Below, piece by piece: positions 1 through 7,718 of a stretch of DNA of 11,530 bases. The translations under genes and the position numbers were made by a program. Positions within the stretch are counted from its first letter, which is position 1; every line of letters begins with the position of its first letter. Source of the DNA: DAOVGU01 sp030637775 [NCBI: bacterium] (GTDB lineage: Bacteria; Ratteibacteria; UBA8468); NCBI GenBank assembly GCA_030637775.1, contig DAOWFY010000035.1:1-11530 (forward strand), given 5' to 3'. A model generated the notes under the pieces. That model had not been told where the DNA came from and did no database searches. It worked only from the letters and a program-made list of their open reading frames with translations.

Positions 1-315
1 ATCAGCCAGTTAAAAAGAGAAAAGATAAAGACTTACTATATCCAGCCCGAGGATTTTGGTTTAAAGAGAAGAAACTCTGAGGAAATCAAAGGGGGGACGG
101 TAGAGAAAAATAGTCAGATTATCTTAGATATCCTAAAAGGGAAGAAGGGAGCAAAAAGGGATGTAGTTCTTTTGAATGCTGCCGCTGTCTTCGTTGCCGC
201 CGAGAAAGCGGAGAATATTGCAGAGGGAATAAAGGTTGTAGGGAAAATCATTGATTCCGGCAAAGCACGGGAAAAATTGGAAGCACTGGTTAAGTTTACA
301 AATGATCTTAGATGA
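1..315 (+). CDS. trpD: Anthranilate phosphoribosyltransferase, C-terminal part (partial)
   Basis: The window opens inside this gene; the last 104 codons are visible, ending with TGA at 313-315. TrpD transfers the phosphoribosyl group of PRPP to anthranilate, the second step of tryptophan synthesis, in the cytoplasm. The visible part matches the end of the family: a PEDFGLKR stretch near the fragment's residue 17, then KGGTVEKNSQII, then KRDVVLLNAAA and a closing helix with IDSGKAREKLEALV. The N-terminal helical lobe and the PRPP-binding glycine loop lie outside the window, so completeness cannot be judged. The end overlaps the trpC start by 14 nt, in keeping with a single translationally linked trp transcript. 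The identification is firm because of the tail motifs and the trpCFBA genes that follow. Confidence 0.95.
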   Translation: MSQLKREKIKTYYIQPEDFGLKRRNSEEIKGGTVEKNSQIILDILKGKKGAKRDVVLLNAAAVFVAAEKAENIAEGIKVVGKIIDSGKAREKLEALVKFTNDLR

Positions 316-1078
316 AATTGTTGCTGCTAAAAAAAATGAGTTAAGGAAGCGCAAGAAAAAAGTTGCCCTTTCCCTTCTTTCCTCTAAAATTCCCGGCTCA
401 CCTCCTACCCGTGACTTTGAAGGAGCTCTCGTTAAAGAAGGCATAGCTCTTGTCGCCGAGATCAAAAAAGCCTCCCCTTCAGCGGGTATTATCCGCAAAG
501 AATTTAACCCATTGGAGATTGCTAAGATTTATGAAGAAAACAAAGCAGTCGCTATCTCTGTTCTTACGGAAGAAAAATATTTTTTAGGAAAGATGGATCT
601 TCTTTCCCGGATTAAAAAAATAACAAAAATTCCCATTTTGCAGAAGGATTTTATTCTTGAGGAATATCAAATTTATGAAGCCAGGGTTTATGGGGCTGAC
701 GCTATTCTTCTCATTGCCGCAATTTTACCCGAAAAAAAAATGAGGAATTTTCTTTTTCTTGCCCATCGATTAGGAATGAGCGCAATTTTAGAAATTCACA
801 ATCAAGAGGAGTTAAAAAAGGTCTTGTCCGCCGAGAGCAGGATTATTGGCATCAATAATCGTGATTTGAGGACATTTAAGGTTGATCTTAATACAACGAT
901 AAAATTGAAAGAGAGGGTTCCATCTAATAGGATTGTCATCAGTGAAAGTGGAATTAAAAATCCCAAGGATATCCAGTTATTGAAAAAACATCGGGTAAAT
1001 GCTATTTTAGTGGGAGAGACCCTTCTGCGTAGCGGAGATATTGGAAAGAAGATAAAGGAGTTGATGGAGGTAAAATGA
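302..1078 (+). CDS. trpC: Indole-3-glycerol phosphate synthase
   Basis: TrpC closes and decarboxylates carboxyphenylaminodeoxyribulose phosphate to indole-3-glycerol phosphate. The 258-residue TIM barrel has the normal length for a monofunctional enzyme. All catalytic positions line up with the known family set: E53 and K55 in AEIKKASPS, K115 in LQKDF, E164 in LEIHN, N185 in GINNRD and S216 in SESG. The phosphate-binding end AILVGET (234-240) is also present. The ATG at 302 is preferred over an in-frame TTG at 251, because MILDEIVAAKK is the usual N-terminus and the extension would lie inside trpD. No good Shine-Dalgarno precedes it, so translation is probably coupled to trpD through the 14-nt overlap. 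The stop overlaps the trpF start as ATGA. Confidence 0.97.
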   Translation: MILDEIVAAKKNELRKRKKKVALSLLSSKIPGSPPTRDFEGALVKEGIALVAEIKKASPSAGIIRKEFNPLEIAKIYEENKAVAISVLTEEKYFLGKMDLLSRIKKITKIPILQKDFILEEYQIYEARVYGADAILLIAAILPEKKMRNFLFLAHRLGMSAILEIHNQEELKKVLSAESRIIGINNRDLRTFKVDLNTTIKLKERVPSNRIVISESGIKNPKDIQLLKKHRVNAILVGETLLRSGDIGKKIKELMEVK

Positions 1079-1719
1079 CCGAGATAAAGATCTGCGGGAT
1101 TACCAATGAGGAGGATGCGAAGGCAGCCGTTGATTCAGGGGTTGATTTCTTAGGATTCAATTTTTATCCGAAAAGCCCCCGATTTATTGCCCCGGGAAAA
1201 GCAAAGGAGATTATTGATGCCCTTTCTTCCGATATAGCAAGAGTGGGGGTCTTTGTTAATGAAGAGATTTCGGTCATTGAGCAGACCATTAGAGATTGTT
1301 CTCTCAATCTTCTTCAACTGCACGGGGATGAGACGGTTCTCTTTTGCGAGGAACTGAAATATAAAATTAAAGACTATAAACTGATCAAGGTATTTCGTAT
1401 TGATAATGAACAGGATATGAAATTTATTCCAGAGTTTGGAAAGGTTGCCGATTACTATCTCTTAGATACCTATAGCGTGGATAAGTTCGGAGGTACGGGA
1501 AGGACATTCTCCTGGAATTTAGCCTGCCAGATAAAGAAAATGGGAAAGCCTATTTTTCTATCCGGAGGATTAACCCCGGAGAATGTAGAAGAGGCAATTA
1601 AAAAGGTAGATCCCTTTTGTGTTGATGTCGCCAGTGGTGTGGAGAGTTATTCGGGGAAGAAGAATTTAGAAAAAATGAAACTATTTGTAGAAAAGGTCCG
1701 TTCATTCCATTCAGGATAA
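1075..1719 (+). CDS. trpF: Phosphoribosylanthranilate isomerase
   Basis: TrpF isomerises phosphoribosylanthranilate to the substrate of TrpC. The protein has 214 residues, normal for a stand-alone enzyme. The catalytic cysteine C7 lies in KICGIT, R36 in YPKSPR, and the general acid D131 in LLDT. The phosphate-binding loops SGGLTPENV (163-171) and VASGVES are intact. The start ATG overlaps the trpC stop (ATGA) and has a strong GGAGG four bases upstream, so the start is certain. The TrpC and TrpF activities sit on separate polypeptides here, unlike the fused protein of enterobacteria. trpB follows after 2 nt. Confidence 0.97.
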   Translation: MTEIKICGITNEEDAKAAVDSGVDFLGFNFYPKSPRFIAPGKAKEIIDALSSDIARVGVFVNEEISVIEQTIRDCSLNLLQLHGDETVLFCEELKYKIKDYKLIKVFRIDNEQDMKFIPEFGKVADYYLLDTYSVDKFGGTGRTFSWNLACQIKKMGKPIFLSGGLTPENVEEAIKKVDPFCVDVASGVESYSGKKNLEKMKLFVEKVRSFHSG

Positions 1720-1721
1720 AA

Positions 1722-2894
1722 ATGTATCCGGATAAGAAAGGTCGTTTTGGGGTTTTTGGAGGAAGGTTTGCTCCTGAGACCTTAATGGCGGCTCTCTCTG
1801 AATTGGAAACCTCATCCAGAAAGGCTCAGAGAGATAAGGCTTTCCAAAGAGAACTTAATCGCTATCTTTCCGATTATGCGGGCAGACCAACCCCTTTGTA
1901 TTACGCAAGGCGGCTGACAGAATATCTAAAGGGAGCCAGAATCTACCTTAAGCGGGAGGACCTCTGCCACACCGGAGCCCATAAGATCAACAATACCTTG
2001 GGGCAAGTTCTCCTGGCAAAAAGGATGGGGAAAAGAAGAATTATTGCCGAGACAGGGGCCGGTCAGCATGGGGTGGCCACGGCAACGGCGGCTGCCCTCT
2101 TGGGATTTAAATGTGAAATCTATATGGGAGAGGTGGATATGATACGCCAGAGGCTGAATGTCTATCGGATGGAACTTTTGGGAGCGAAGGTTATTCCTGT
2201 AAAAAGTGGCACAAGAACCTTAAAGGATGCAGTTAATGAGACATTCCGGGACTGGGTGACCAATGTCAGAGACACCTATTATGTTCTCGGTTCTGTTGTT
2301 GGTCCCCATCCCTATCCCCTGATTGTGCGCAATTTTCAAGTAGTAATTGGTAAGGAGACAAAAAAACAGATTCTTCAAGTAGAGGGGAAATTGCCCGACT
2401 ATCTTGTTGCCTGCGTTGGCGGAGGAAGCAATAGCATCGGTCTTTTTCATCCCTTCTTCCATTATAAGAATGTAAAATTTATTGGGGTGGAGGCCGCGGG
2501 AAGGGGAATAAAAACTGGCAAGCATGCGGCCACTTTGGTAGCAGGAAAAAAAGGAATATTGCACGGAAGTTTTAGCGATCTCTTACAGGATAAAAATGGC
2601 CAGGTTCATCCTACCCATTCGGTGGCTGCCGGTCTTGACTATCCCGGTGTCGGACCAGAACATTCTCACTATAAAAGTATTGGTCGGGCAAAATATGTTT
2701 CGGCTACCGACAAAGAGGCTCTGAGAGCATTTTCTCTTCTTTCTCAGACCGAAGGAATCCTTCCCGCCTTGGAGCCTGCCCACGCTCTTGCCTATCTTGC
2801 TAAATTAGCCCCAAAATTATCCAGGAAAGAAATTGTTGTCCTCTGCCTCTCTGGTCGGGGAGACAAAGATCTTGAGGAAGTAGCAAAGCTATAA
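1722..2894 (+). CDS. trpB: Tryptophan synthase beta chain
   Basis: The beta subunit joins indole with serine in a PLP-dependent reaction to give tryptophan, working in an alpha2-beta2 complex with TrpA. The 390-residue length is typical of the classical TrpB1 class. The PLP Schiff-base lysine is K88 in HTGAHKINN, the catalytic glutamate is E110 in [10 protein letters not shown], and the PLP-phosphate loop is GGGSN at 233-237. The C-terminal [10 protein letters not shown] is also normal. The N-terminus [21 protein letters not shown] is the standard family start, which supports the ATG at 1722 with only a weak AGGA upstream. The gene begins 2 nt after trpF and ends 3 nt before trpA, so subunit synthesis is likely coupled. 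Nothing is missing. Confidence 0.98.
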   Translation: MYPDKKGRFGVFGGRFAPETLMAALSELETSSRKAQRDKAFQRELNRYLSDYAGRPTPLYYARRLTEYLKGARIYLKREDLCHTGAHKINNTLGQVLLAKRMGKRRIIAETGAGQHGVATATAAALLGFKCEIYMGEVDMIRQRLNVYRMELLGAKVIPVKSGTRTLKDAVNETFRDWVTNVRDTYYVLGSVVGPHPYPLIVRNFQVVIGKETKKQILQVEGKLPDYLVACVGGGSNSIGLFHPFFHYKNVKFIGVEAAGRGIKTGKHAATLVAGKKGILHGSFSDLLQDKNGQVHPTHSVAAGLDYPGVGPEHSHYKSIGRAKYVSATDKEALRAFSLLSQTEGILPALEPAHALAYLAKLAPKLSRKEIVVLCLSGRGDKDLEEVAKL

Positions 2895-2897
2895 GGG

Positions 2898-3692
2898 ATG
2901 ATTAACCGCATCGATAAAAAATTTCAGGAGTTAAGAAAAAGGGGAGAAAGAGCGTTAATCTTTTATCTTACGGTTGGCTATCCTGATCTTGCCACCTTTA
3001 CAAAATTGCTTTTTGCCCTGGAGAGATCAGGGGCAGATTTAATTGAACTTGGAATTCCATTCTCCGATCCCGTGGCCGACGGCCTTACCATTCAGAAAAC
3101 CTCCCAGGTAGCGTTAAAGCAAAAGATTACTTTAAAAAAAACCTTTTCGTTGGCGAAGGATTTAGATGTCAATATTCCTCTGCTCTTGATGACCTACTAT
3201 AATCCCGTATACCAATATGGTCTAAAGAAATTTGCCGATAGCTGCAAAAGAAATGGTATTGAGGGGGTTATCGTTCCTGACCTCCCCCCCGAGGAGGCGA
3301 ATCCTTTAAGACGTGCACTAAAAAGGCATAACCTTGACCTCATCTTCCTTATTGCTCCTACAAGTCCCGAAAAAAGAATCAAGATGATTAGCAACAAGAG
3401 CAAAGGCTTTATCTATTATGTCTCCCTGACCGGTGTTACCGGAGCAAGGGAAAAATTGCCAAAGACAATTAGACTATCTCTGAATAAGATCCGTAAATTC
3501 ACAAAAAGACCAATCTGTGTCGGCTTTGGTATCTCTAAACCTTTTCAAGCAAGGGAGATTGGAAAATATAGCGACGGTATTATCATTGGCAGCGCCCTTT
3601 TAAATATCGTTGAGAAATATAAAAATAAGAGAGGTCTGATAAAGAAGGTTGAGAAATTCGCCTCCGAAATTAAAGAGACTCTTAAAGGTTAA
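2898..3692 (+). CDS. trpA: Tryptophan synthase alpha chain
   Basis: The alpha subunit splits indole-3-glycerol phosphate into indole and glyceraldehyde 3-phosphate and channels indole to TrpB. It is a 264-residue TIM barrel. The two catalytic acids are E50 in LIELGIPFSDP and D61 in VADG. The mobile-loop region YYVSLTGVTGAR and the phosphate-binding GFGIS are present. The ATG lies 3 nt after the trpB stop with AGGG directly against it, too close for a good ribosome site, so reinitiation after trpB is likely. This is the last recognisable trp gene; no terminator is visible in the 12 nt before the next gene, so transcription probably continues. Confidence 0.97.
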   Translation: MINRIDKKFQELRKRGERALIFYLTVGYPDLATFTKLLFALERSGADLIELGIPFSDPVADGLTIQKTSQVALKQKITLKKTFSLAKDLDVNIPLLLMTYYNPVYQYGLKKFADSCKRNGIEGVIVPDLPPEEANPLRRALKRHNLDLIFLIAPTSPEKRIKMISNKSKGFIYYVSLTGVTGAREKLPKTIRLSLNKIRKFTKRPICVGFGISKPFQAREIGKYSDGIIIGSALLNIVEKYKNKRGLIKKVEKFASEIKETLKG

Positions 3693-3704
3693 AGGGGAGG
3701 AAAA

Positions 3705-4562
3705 ATGAGGTTAGGATATTTGACAGATTTTAGTGAGGAAGAGGCAAAGTTTGCAAGAAGAGTAGGGTTTGACAGTTTGGAGATTAGTTGTAACAACAAA
3801 GATGCTAATTTTTGGAAGGTAATATCAAAGAAGGGTGGGGTAGAAAGTATCAAGGAGAAAATGGAGGAGAACGATTTAGCAATTTCTGCCTTAGGTTTTT
3901 ATTTTAATCAGATTCAGCCGGAAGATTGGCAAAAACAGCGTTTTTTAAAACTTTTAGAGATAGCCCCAAAACTCAAGGTGAAGGTTATCTGTACCTTTGC
4001 CGGCAGAGACCCGGAAAAAAGCCCAGAGGATAATATCCCTCTTTTCAAGAAAGCATTTACTCCCTTAGTGAAGAGAGCAGAAGATAATGGAATAAAAATA
4101 GCGATAGAAAATTGTCCGATGATGTGCGGCCATCCCTTTAGAGGGATTAATATCGCCTTTGCTCCTAAAGTATGGGATTTAATGTTTGAAGCGGTTGACT
4201 CAAAGAACTTTGGTTTGGAATTTGACCCTTCTCACCTTCATTGGCTGGGAATAGACTATATCCAGACAGCTAAAGATTATAGAGACAAGGTCTACCATGT
4301 TCACGCCAAGGATACCGAGATTTTAGAGGAAAGATTAGCCAAAGAGAGTATTTATGGAACTGGCTGGTGGAGATATAGACTTCCTGGTTTAGGGGAGATA
4401 GATTGGAAGGGATTTATCTCAACCTTATATGATATTGGCTATAAAGGAAATATTGCAATTGAGCATGAAGACCCGGTTTTCGCAGGAAAAAGAAGAAACG
4501 AGGGATTAAGATTGGGATATAAGCATCTTTCATTATGGATATTAAAGGGGAACAAAGTATGA
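3705..4562 (+). CDS. Sugar-phosphate isomerase/epimerase-like TIM barrel (AP-endonuclease family 2 fold)
   Basis: This 285-residue protein belongs to the xylose-isomerase-like TIM-barrel superfamily (COG1082 type), which includes IolE, IolI, hydroxypyruvate isomerase and sugar epimerases. The metal-site pattern is readable: E135 in IAIENCPM, D174 and H177 in LEFDPSHLHW, H198 and H200 in YHVHAKD, and E253 in IAIEHEDP. A basic/aromatic loop GTGWWRYRLPGLG (218-230) precedes the last strand and resembles the region lining the substrate site in inosose-type enzymes. A strong GGGGAGG sits four bases before the ATG, so this gene can be translated independently although it starts 12 nt after trpA. 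It overlaps the following oxidoreductase by ATGA, so the two probably act in one pathway on a sugar or cyclitol. The substrate cannot be read from the sequence. Confidence 0.85.
   Translation: MRLGYLTDFSEEEAKFARRVGFDSLEISCNNKDANFWKVISKKGGVESIKEKMEENDLAISALGFYFNQIQPEDWQKQRFLKLLEIAPKLKVKVICTFAGRDPEKSPEDNIPLFKKAFTPLVKRAEDNGIKIAIENCPMMCGHPFRGINIAFAPKVWDLMFEAVDSKNFGLEFDPSHLHWLGIDYIQTAKDYRDKVYHVHAKDTEILEERLAKESIYGTGWWRYRLPGLGEIDWKGFISTLYDIGYKGNIAIEHEDPVFAGKRRNEGLRLGYKHLSLWILKGNKV
4545..4550 (+). promoter_or_regulatory. Ribosome binding site fixing the start of the Gfo/Idh/MocA gene
   Basis: AAGGGG lies 8 nt before the ATG at 4559. It selects that ATG over an in-frame ATG at 4535, which would place this site inside the coding region. 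The site itself lies within the last codons of the upstream isomerase gene. Confidence 0.7.
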
Positions 4563-5557
4563 ACTTACCAAATCCTGTTTCCGTAGTTATAATTGGATGT
4601 GGGGGAATGGGGCGAGCACACCTTCGGAATATTCTCAAGCTAAGGGATTTAACAGAAGTGGTGGCTCTGATTGAACCATCTGAAGAGATGATTAACCAGA
4701 CTTCGGGTATATTTAAAGAACATAATCTTTCCTTGCCGCCAGTCTTTGTTAACCTTGATAAATTTTTCAAATCCGGAATGAAGAGCGAGACATCCTTTAT
4801 TATAACTCCTCATCATTTACATTTCTCGCAGGCAAAGATTTGTCTGGAAAACGGAATGGATGTTTTATTAGAAAAGCCGATGGTGATGAATGAGAAAGAA
4901 GCGCTTGACTTGATAGACATCTGGAATAAAACGGGTAGGCTCCTGGTGGTGGCCTTTCCGGGAAGTCTTTCCCCGGCAATTCAAAAAGCAAAAGAGTTGA
5001 TTACCCAAAATAGCATCGGAAAAATCATACAGGTAGCTGCTTTGATTTATCAGAACTGGAGAAAAAATCAGACCGGGAAATGGCGGCAGGTTCCGGAAGT
5101 ATCCGGGGGTGGTTTTCTCTTTGATACCGGAAGCCATATGATAAATACTGTGGTTGATATTTTAGGCGATGAAGTAGAGGAGGTATTTGCCATTCAGGAT
5201 AACCGAGGAACTCCGGTTGAAATATGTTCTGCGATTACCATCCGCACCGCAAAAGGAATTCTTGTTAATTTGACCGGTGCCGGAGATTCAATTGGCTGTG
5301 ATTCAGAAATCTTCATCTTTGGCACCAAGGGGGTTATCCGCACCGGTGCCTGGGGAGAAAAACTCCAGATGAGAAGAGAAGGAGAGGATGATTTTTCGCC
5401 CGTCGAATATTCTGAATCCACCGGAGTCTGGGAACAATTCCTTAAAGTACGCGAGGGCAAATTAAAGAATCCCTGTCCACCAGAGATTGGTCTTCGGTTC
5501 GCCAGACTTATGGATATGATACGTGCTTCTGCATCAAGAAATAAAAAGATTAAATAA
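4559..5557 (+). CDS. Gfo/Idh/MocA family NAD(P)-dependent oxidoreductase
   Basis: Enzymes of this family oxidise or reduce sugars, cyclitols and their phosphates with NAD(P). The 332-residue protein has the standard two-domain layout. The N-terminal Rossmann fold carries GCGGMG at 13-18; the family signature EKPMV (105-109) provides the conserved lysine that contacts cofactor and substrate. The GGGFLFDTGSHMIN stretch (183-196) supplies D189 and H193 at the usual catalytic positions. The rest is the C-terminal open-faced sheet. The start at 4559 overlaps the upstream isomerase stop and has AAGGGG at a proper distance, arguing for coupled expression. An isomerase/epimerase paired with a Gfo/Idh enzyme suggests an inositol- or keto-sugar-type conversion, but nothing here fixes the substrate or the direction. 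Confidence 0.9.
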   Translation: MNLPNPVSVVIIGCGGMGRAHLRNILKLRDLTEVVALIEPSEEMINQTSGIFKEHNLSLPPVFVNLDKFFKSGMKSETSFIITPHHLHFSQAKICLENGMDVLLEKPMVMNEKEALDLIDIWNKTGRLLVVAFPGSLSPAIQKAKELITQNSIGKIIQVAALIYQNWRKNQTGKWRQVPEVSGGGFLFDTGSHMINTVVDILGDEVEEVFAIQDNRGTPVEICSAITIRTAKGILVNLTGAGDSIGCDSEIFIFGTKGVIRTGAWGEKLQMRREGEDDFSPVEYSESTGVWEQFLKVREGKLKNPCPPEIGLRFARLMDMIRASASRNKKIK

Positions 5558-5568
5558 AAATTGTTACA

Positions 5569-6579
5569 ATGAAGGAAGCAGTTTTATATGAGAAATTAAA
5601 AAATGAGAAGGTTCGGTGTAATCTCTGTCCCCATCATTGTGTAGTTGAGAGAGGAAAAAGGGGGATTTGCGGAGTCAGAGAGAATAGAGGAGGTACTCTT
5701 TATAGTCTTGTTTACGAAAAGGCAATTGCTGATCATGTCGACCCCATCGAGAAGAAGCCTTTCTTCCATTTTCTTCCTGGCTCTCTTGCTTTCTCCATCG
5801 CTACCGTTGGTTGTAATTTCAGGTGTTCTTTCTGCCAGAATTATGACATTTCTCAGTTTCCCAAAGAGAAAAGTGAAATTATCGGGAAGGCTTTATCTCC
5901 GGAAAGGATTGTTTCTTCCGCCAAGCAAAATAAATGCAAGTCCATTTCCTATACTTACACCGAGCCCACAGTCTTCTTTGAGTATGCCTATGAGACGGCA
6001 AAGATTGCGACAAGAGAAGGAATAAAGAATAATTTTGTTACCAATGGCTACATCAGCAAGGAGACTTTAAAATTAATCAGCCCTTACCTTGATGCGGCAG
6101 ATGTTGACCTGAAGAGTTTCAAGGAGGAGTTTTACAAGAAGATGTGCGGAGCAAGGTTACAGCCGGTTTTGGATAACTTGAAGTTGATGAAAGAAATGGG
6201 AATCTGGGTGGAGGTGACGACGCTGATTATCTCTACCCTGAACGATTCTGATGATGAGTTAGAGGAGATTGCTAACTTTATTTTTAGTTTAGGTAAGGAG
6301 ACGCCCTGGCATCTTTCCCGTTTCTACCCGCATTATAAACTAACCGATTTACCTCCCACGCCAGTTGAGACTCTGCATCGGGCAAGGGAGATCGGAAAGA
6401 AAGCAGGTTTAAATTATGTCTATTCGGGAAATGTTCCCGGGGACGAAGGAGAGAATACCTTCTGCCCCAATTGTGGGGAAGTGGTTATCAGTCGCTATGG
6501 ATTTCAAACCGTGGAGAATCGGCTCAAGCAAGGGAAGTGCCAGGATTGTGGAGCAAAGATCGCCGGGATTGGTATGTAA
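5569..6579 (+). CDS. amrS: AmrS-type radical SAM enzyme (AmmeMemoRadiSam system family)
   Basis: This 336-residue protein is a PflA-like radical SAM protein of the family named for its frequent link with AMMECR1-like and Memo-like proteins; its reaction is unknown to me. An N-terminal cysteine cluster (C17, C20, C24, C34, in CNLCPHHC and GICGVRENR) comes first. The 4Fe-4S site CxxxCxxC follows at C82, C86 and C89 in VGCNFRCSFCQNYDIS. A C-terminal zinc-ribbon-like pair ends the protein, C299/C302 and C324/C327. The YTEPTVFFEY and NGYISKE motifs are typical of the family. MKEAVLYEKL is the usual N-terminus, so the ATG at 5569 is kept although it has no Shine-Dalgarno. It starts 11 nt after the oxidoreductase gene. 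No Memo or AMMECR1 gene lies in the window. Its stop abuts the stop of the opposite-strand kinase gene. Confidence 0.9.
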   Translation: MKEAVLYEKLKNEKVRCNLCPHHCVVERGKRGICGVRENRGGTLYSLVYEKAIADHVDPIEKKPFFHFLPGSLAFSIATVGCNFRCSFCQNYDISQFPKEKSEIIGKALSPERIVSSAKQNKCKSISYTYTEPTVFFEYAYETAKIATREGIKNNFVTNGYISKETLKLISPYLDAADVDLKSFKEEFYKKMCGARLQPVLDNLKLMKEMGIWVEVTTLIISTLNDSDDELEEIANFIFSLGKETPWHLSRFYPHYKLTDLPPTPVETLHRAREIGKKAGLNYVYSGNVPGDEGENTFCPNCGEVVISRYGFQTVENRLKQGKCQDCGAKIAGIGM

Positions 6580-7530
6580 CTAAATTAACTCTTTTGTTTT
6601 TACCCTCCTTAATATTTTATAGATATCCTTCTTTTGGCAGATTGCTGTTCCTGGTTGTAAAGCGGTGGCAGTGCCAAGAGCAACTCCAAATCTAAGTGCA
6701 TCTTGCAGATCCCTTCCTTTTGTAAGTGAGAAGAGAAATCCCGCCAAAAATGCATCCCCGGAGCCAATCGTACTTTTTACCCTTATTTGTGGAGGAGTTG
6801 CTAAAAGGGTTTCCTTTTTGGCTACCAGGATTGCTCCTTTTTTTCCTAAAGAGGTGAGCACAATCTTGATTCCCTTTTCAAGAAGATTTTTAGAAAAAGT
6901 AATAATCTCGGGAATTGTTCTCACATTTTTTTTAGATAGACGCGACAACTCCCAGAGATTTGGTTTAATAAGAAATGGAGCGCTCTTTACTCCTAACCGA
7001 AAGGGCTCATTGTCAGAATCGAGTACCGTCCTTACTCCTCTTTTCTTTAATCTTTTGATAATCTTTTGATAGATGCTTGGAGGAACTCCGGGGGTAAGAC
7101 TTCCGGAGCAAACAAAGTAGTCATTTTTTTGATAGGGGAGAGAAAAGATATCAGAGGCAAGCTCTTCAATTTCTTCTTTCCCTACCTTTGGTCCTTTTTC
7201 ATTAAGACGTATTGTTCTTTTTGTTTTATCTTCAAAGATATTTAGAATAAGTCTTGTTTCCTCATTGATTTTGATAAAGGAGAAGGGAACTTTCTTTTTG
7301 GAGAGAAGTTCTTCTATTCTTTTTCCGGTAGCACCCCCGGAGAAGCCCAAAGTCAATGTAGAGCCACCCAAAAAAGAGAGAACCCGGGAGACATTGATTC
7401 CCTTTCCTCCCGGGTCTTCCTGAAAGCGATTGATGCGGTTGATGTCATCAAAGAGGATCTGTTTGATGATGATACTTTTATCCAGGCAGGGATTTAAGGA
7501 AAGGGTATAGATGGTTGGTAATCTTTTCAA
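6580..7530 (-). CDS. 1-phosphofructokinase-family (PfkB superfamily) sugar-phosphate kinase
   Basis: A 316-residue PfkB/ribokinase-superfamily kinase of the FruK/LacC/PfkB hexose-phosphate branch, which phosphorylates sugar phosphates with ATP. The branch is indicated by the N-terminal TLSLNPCLDKSI (9-20) with D17. The GGKGINVSR motif (41-49) and the C-terminal signature GSGDAFLAGFL, with catalytic base D259, are intact. It could be 1-phosphofructokinase, 6-phosphofructokinase-2 or tagatose-6-phosphate kinase; the sequence does not separate these. The start is TTG: it forms TTGA with the rpsU stop, GGAGAG lies 7 nt upstream, and the family N-terminus begins right there. This implies coupling to rpsU. 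No fructose PTS gene accompanies it, which weakly favours a central glycolytic role. It ends with TAG directly against amrS on the other strand. Confidence 0.88.
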   Translation of the reverse strand: MKRLPTIYTLSLNPCLDKSIIIKQILFDDINRINRFQEDPGGKGINVSRVLSFLGGSTLTLGFSGGATGKRIEELLSKKKVPFSFIKINEETRLILNIFEDKTKRTIRLNEKGPKVGKEEIEELASDIFSLPYQKNDYFVCSGSLTPGVPPSIYQKIIKRLKKRGVRTVLDSDNEPFRLGVKSAPFLIKPNLWELSRLSKKNVRTIPEIITFSKNLLEKGIKIVLTSLGKKGAILVAKKETLLATPPQIRVKSTIGSGDAFLAGFLFSLTKGRDLQDALRFGVALGTATALQPGTAICQKKDIYKILRRVKTKELI

Positions 7531-7715
7531 CCTTGACTCTCCGGGTATACTCTCCTGAACTTCTTTTTTCTTCTGCGAATTTTGCTTGGTTTTTCGTAAT
7601 ACTCATGCTTCCTCAGTTCCTGAGCGATCCTTTCCTTCTCTACCTCTTTTTTGAATCTCCGGAAGAGTTTCTCGAAACTTGGGTTCCTTCCAGAATATCG
7701 CAAAGTAGCCGTCAC
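7527..7715 (-). CDS. rpsU: Small ribosomal subunit protein S21
   Basis: S21 is a small basic protein of the 30S platform near the 3' end of 16S rRNA. The core FEKLFRRFKKEVEKERIAQELRKHEYYEKP matches the family pattern (ALRRFKR...REFYEKP), followed by an arginine/lysine-rich tail; the length of 62 residues is normal. The GTG at 7715 gives an N-terminus that aligns with other S21 proteins, and an in-frame TAG lies two codons upstream, so it is the longest possible start. An alternative is TTG at 7703, for which AGGGGGTGA would be a well-spaced Shine-Dalgarno. The GTG begins 3 nt after the zinc-ribbon gene stop. The TGA stop overlaps the TTG of the downstream kinase. The usual S21 neighbours (dnaG, rpoD, yqeY) are absent here. 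Confidence 0.88.
   Translation of the reverse strand: MTATLRYSGRNPSFEKLFRRFKKEVEKERIAQELRKHEYYEKPSKIRRRKKKFRRVYPESQG
7537..7542 (-). promoter_or_regulatory. Ribosome binding site for the TTG-started kinase
   Basis: GGAGAG on the minus strand lies 6 nt upstream of the TTG at 7530-7528, inside the last codons of rpsU. It supports TTG as the true kinase start, since no ATG lies nearby in frame. Confidence 0.65.
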
Positions 7716-7718
7716 CCC

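Noticed and set aside
251-301. TTG-started 17-residue N-terminal extension of trpC
   Set aside because: It lies inside trpD, has no ribosome site, and the ATG at 302 gives the family-typical N-terminus.
1-315. trp attenuator, T-box or leader peptide
   Set aside because: The operon's 5' end is outside the window, so nothing about its leader can be seen.
4535-4558. ATG-started 8-residue extension of the Gfo/Idh/MocA gene
   Set aside because: The AAGGGG at 4545-4550 is correctly spaced for ATG 4559, and the extension precedes the normal Rossmann start.
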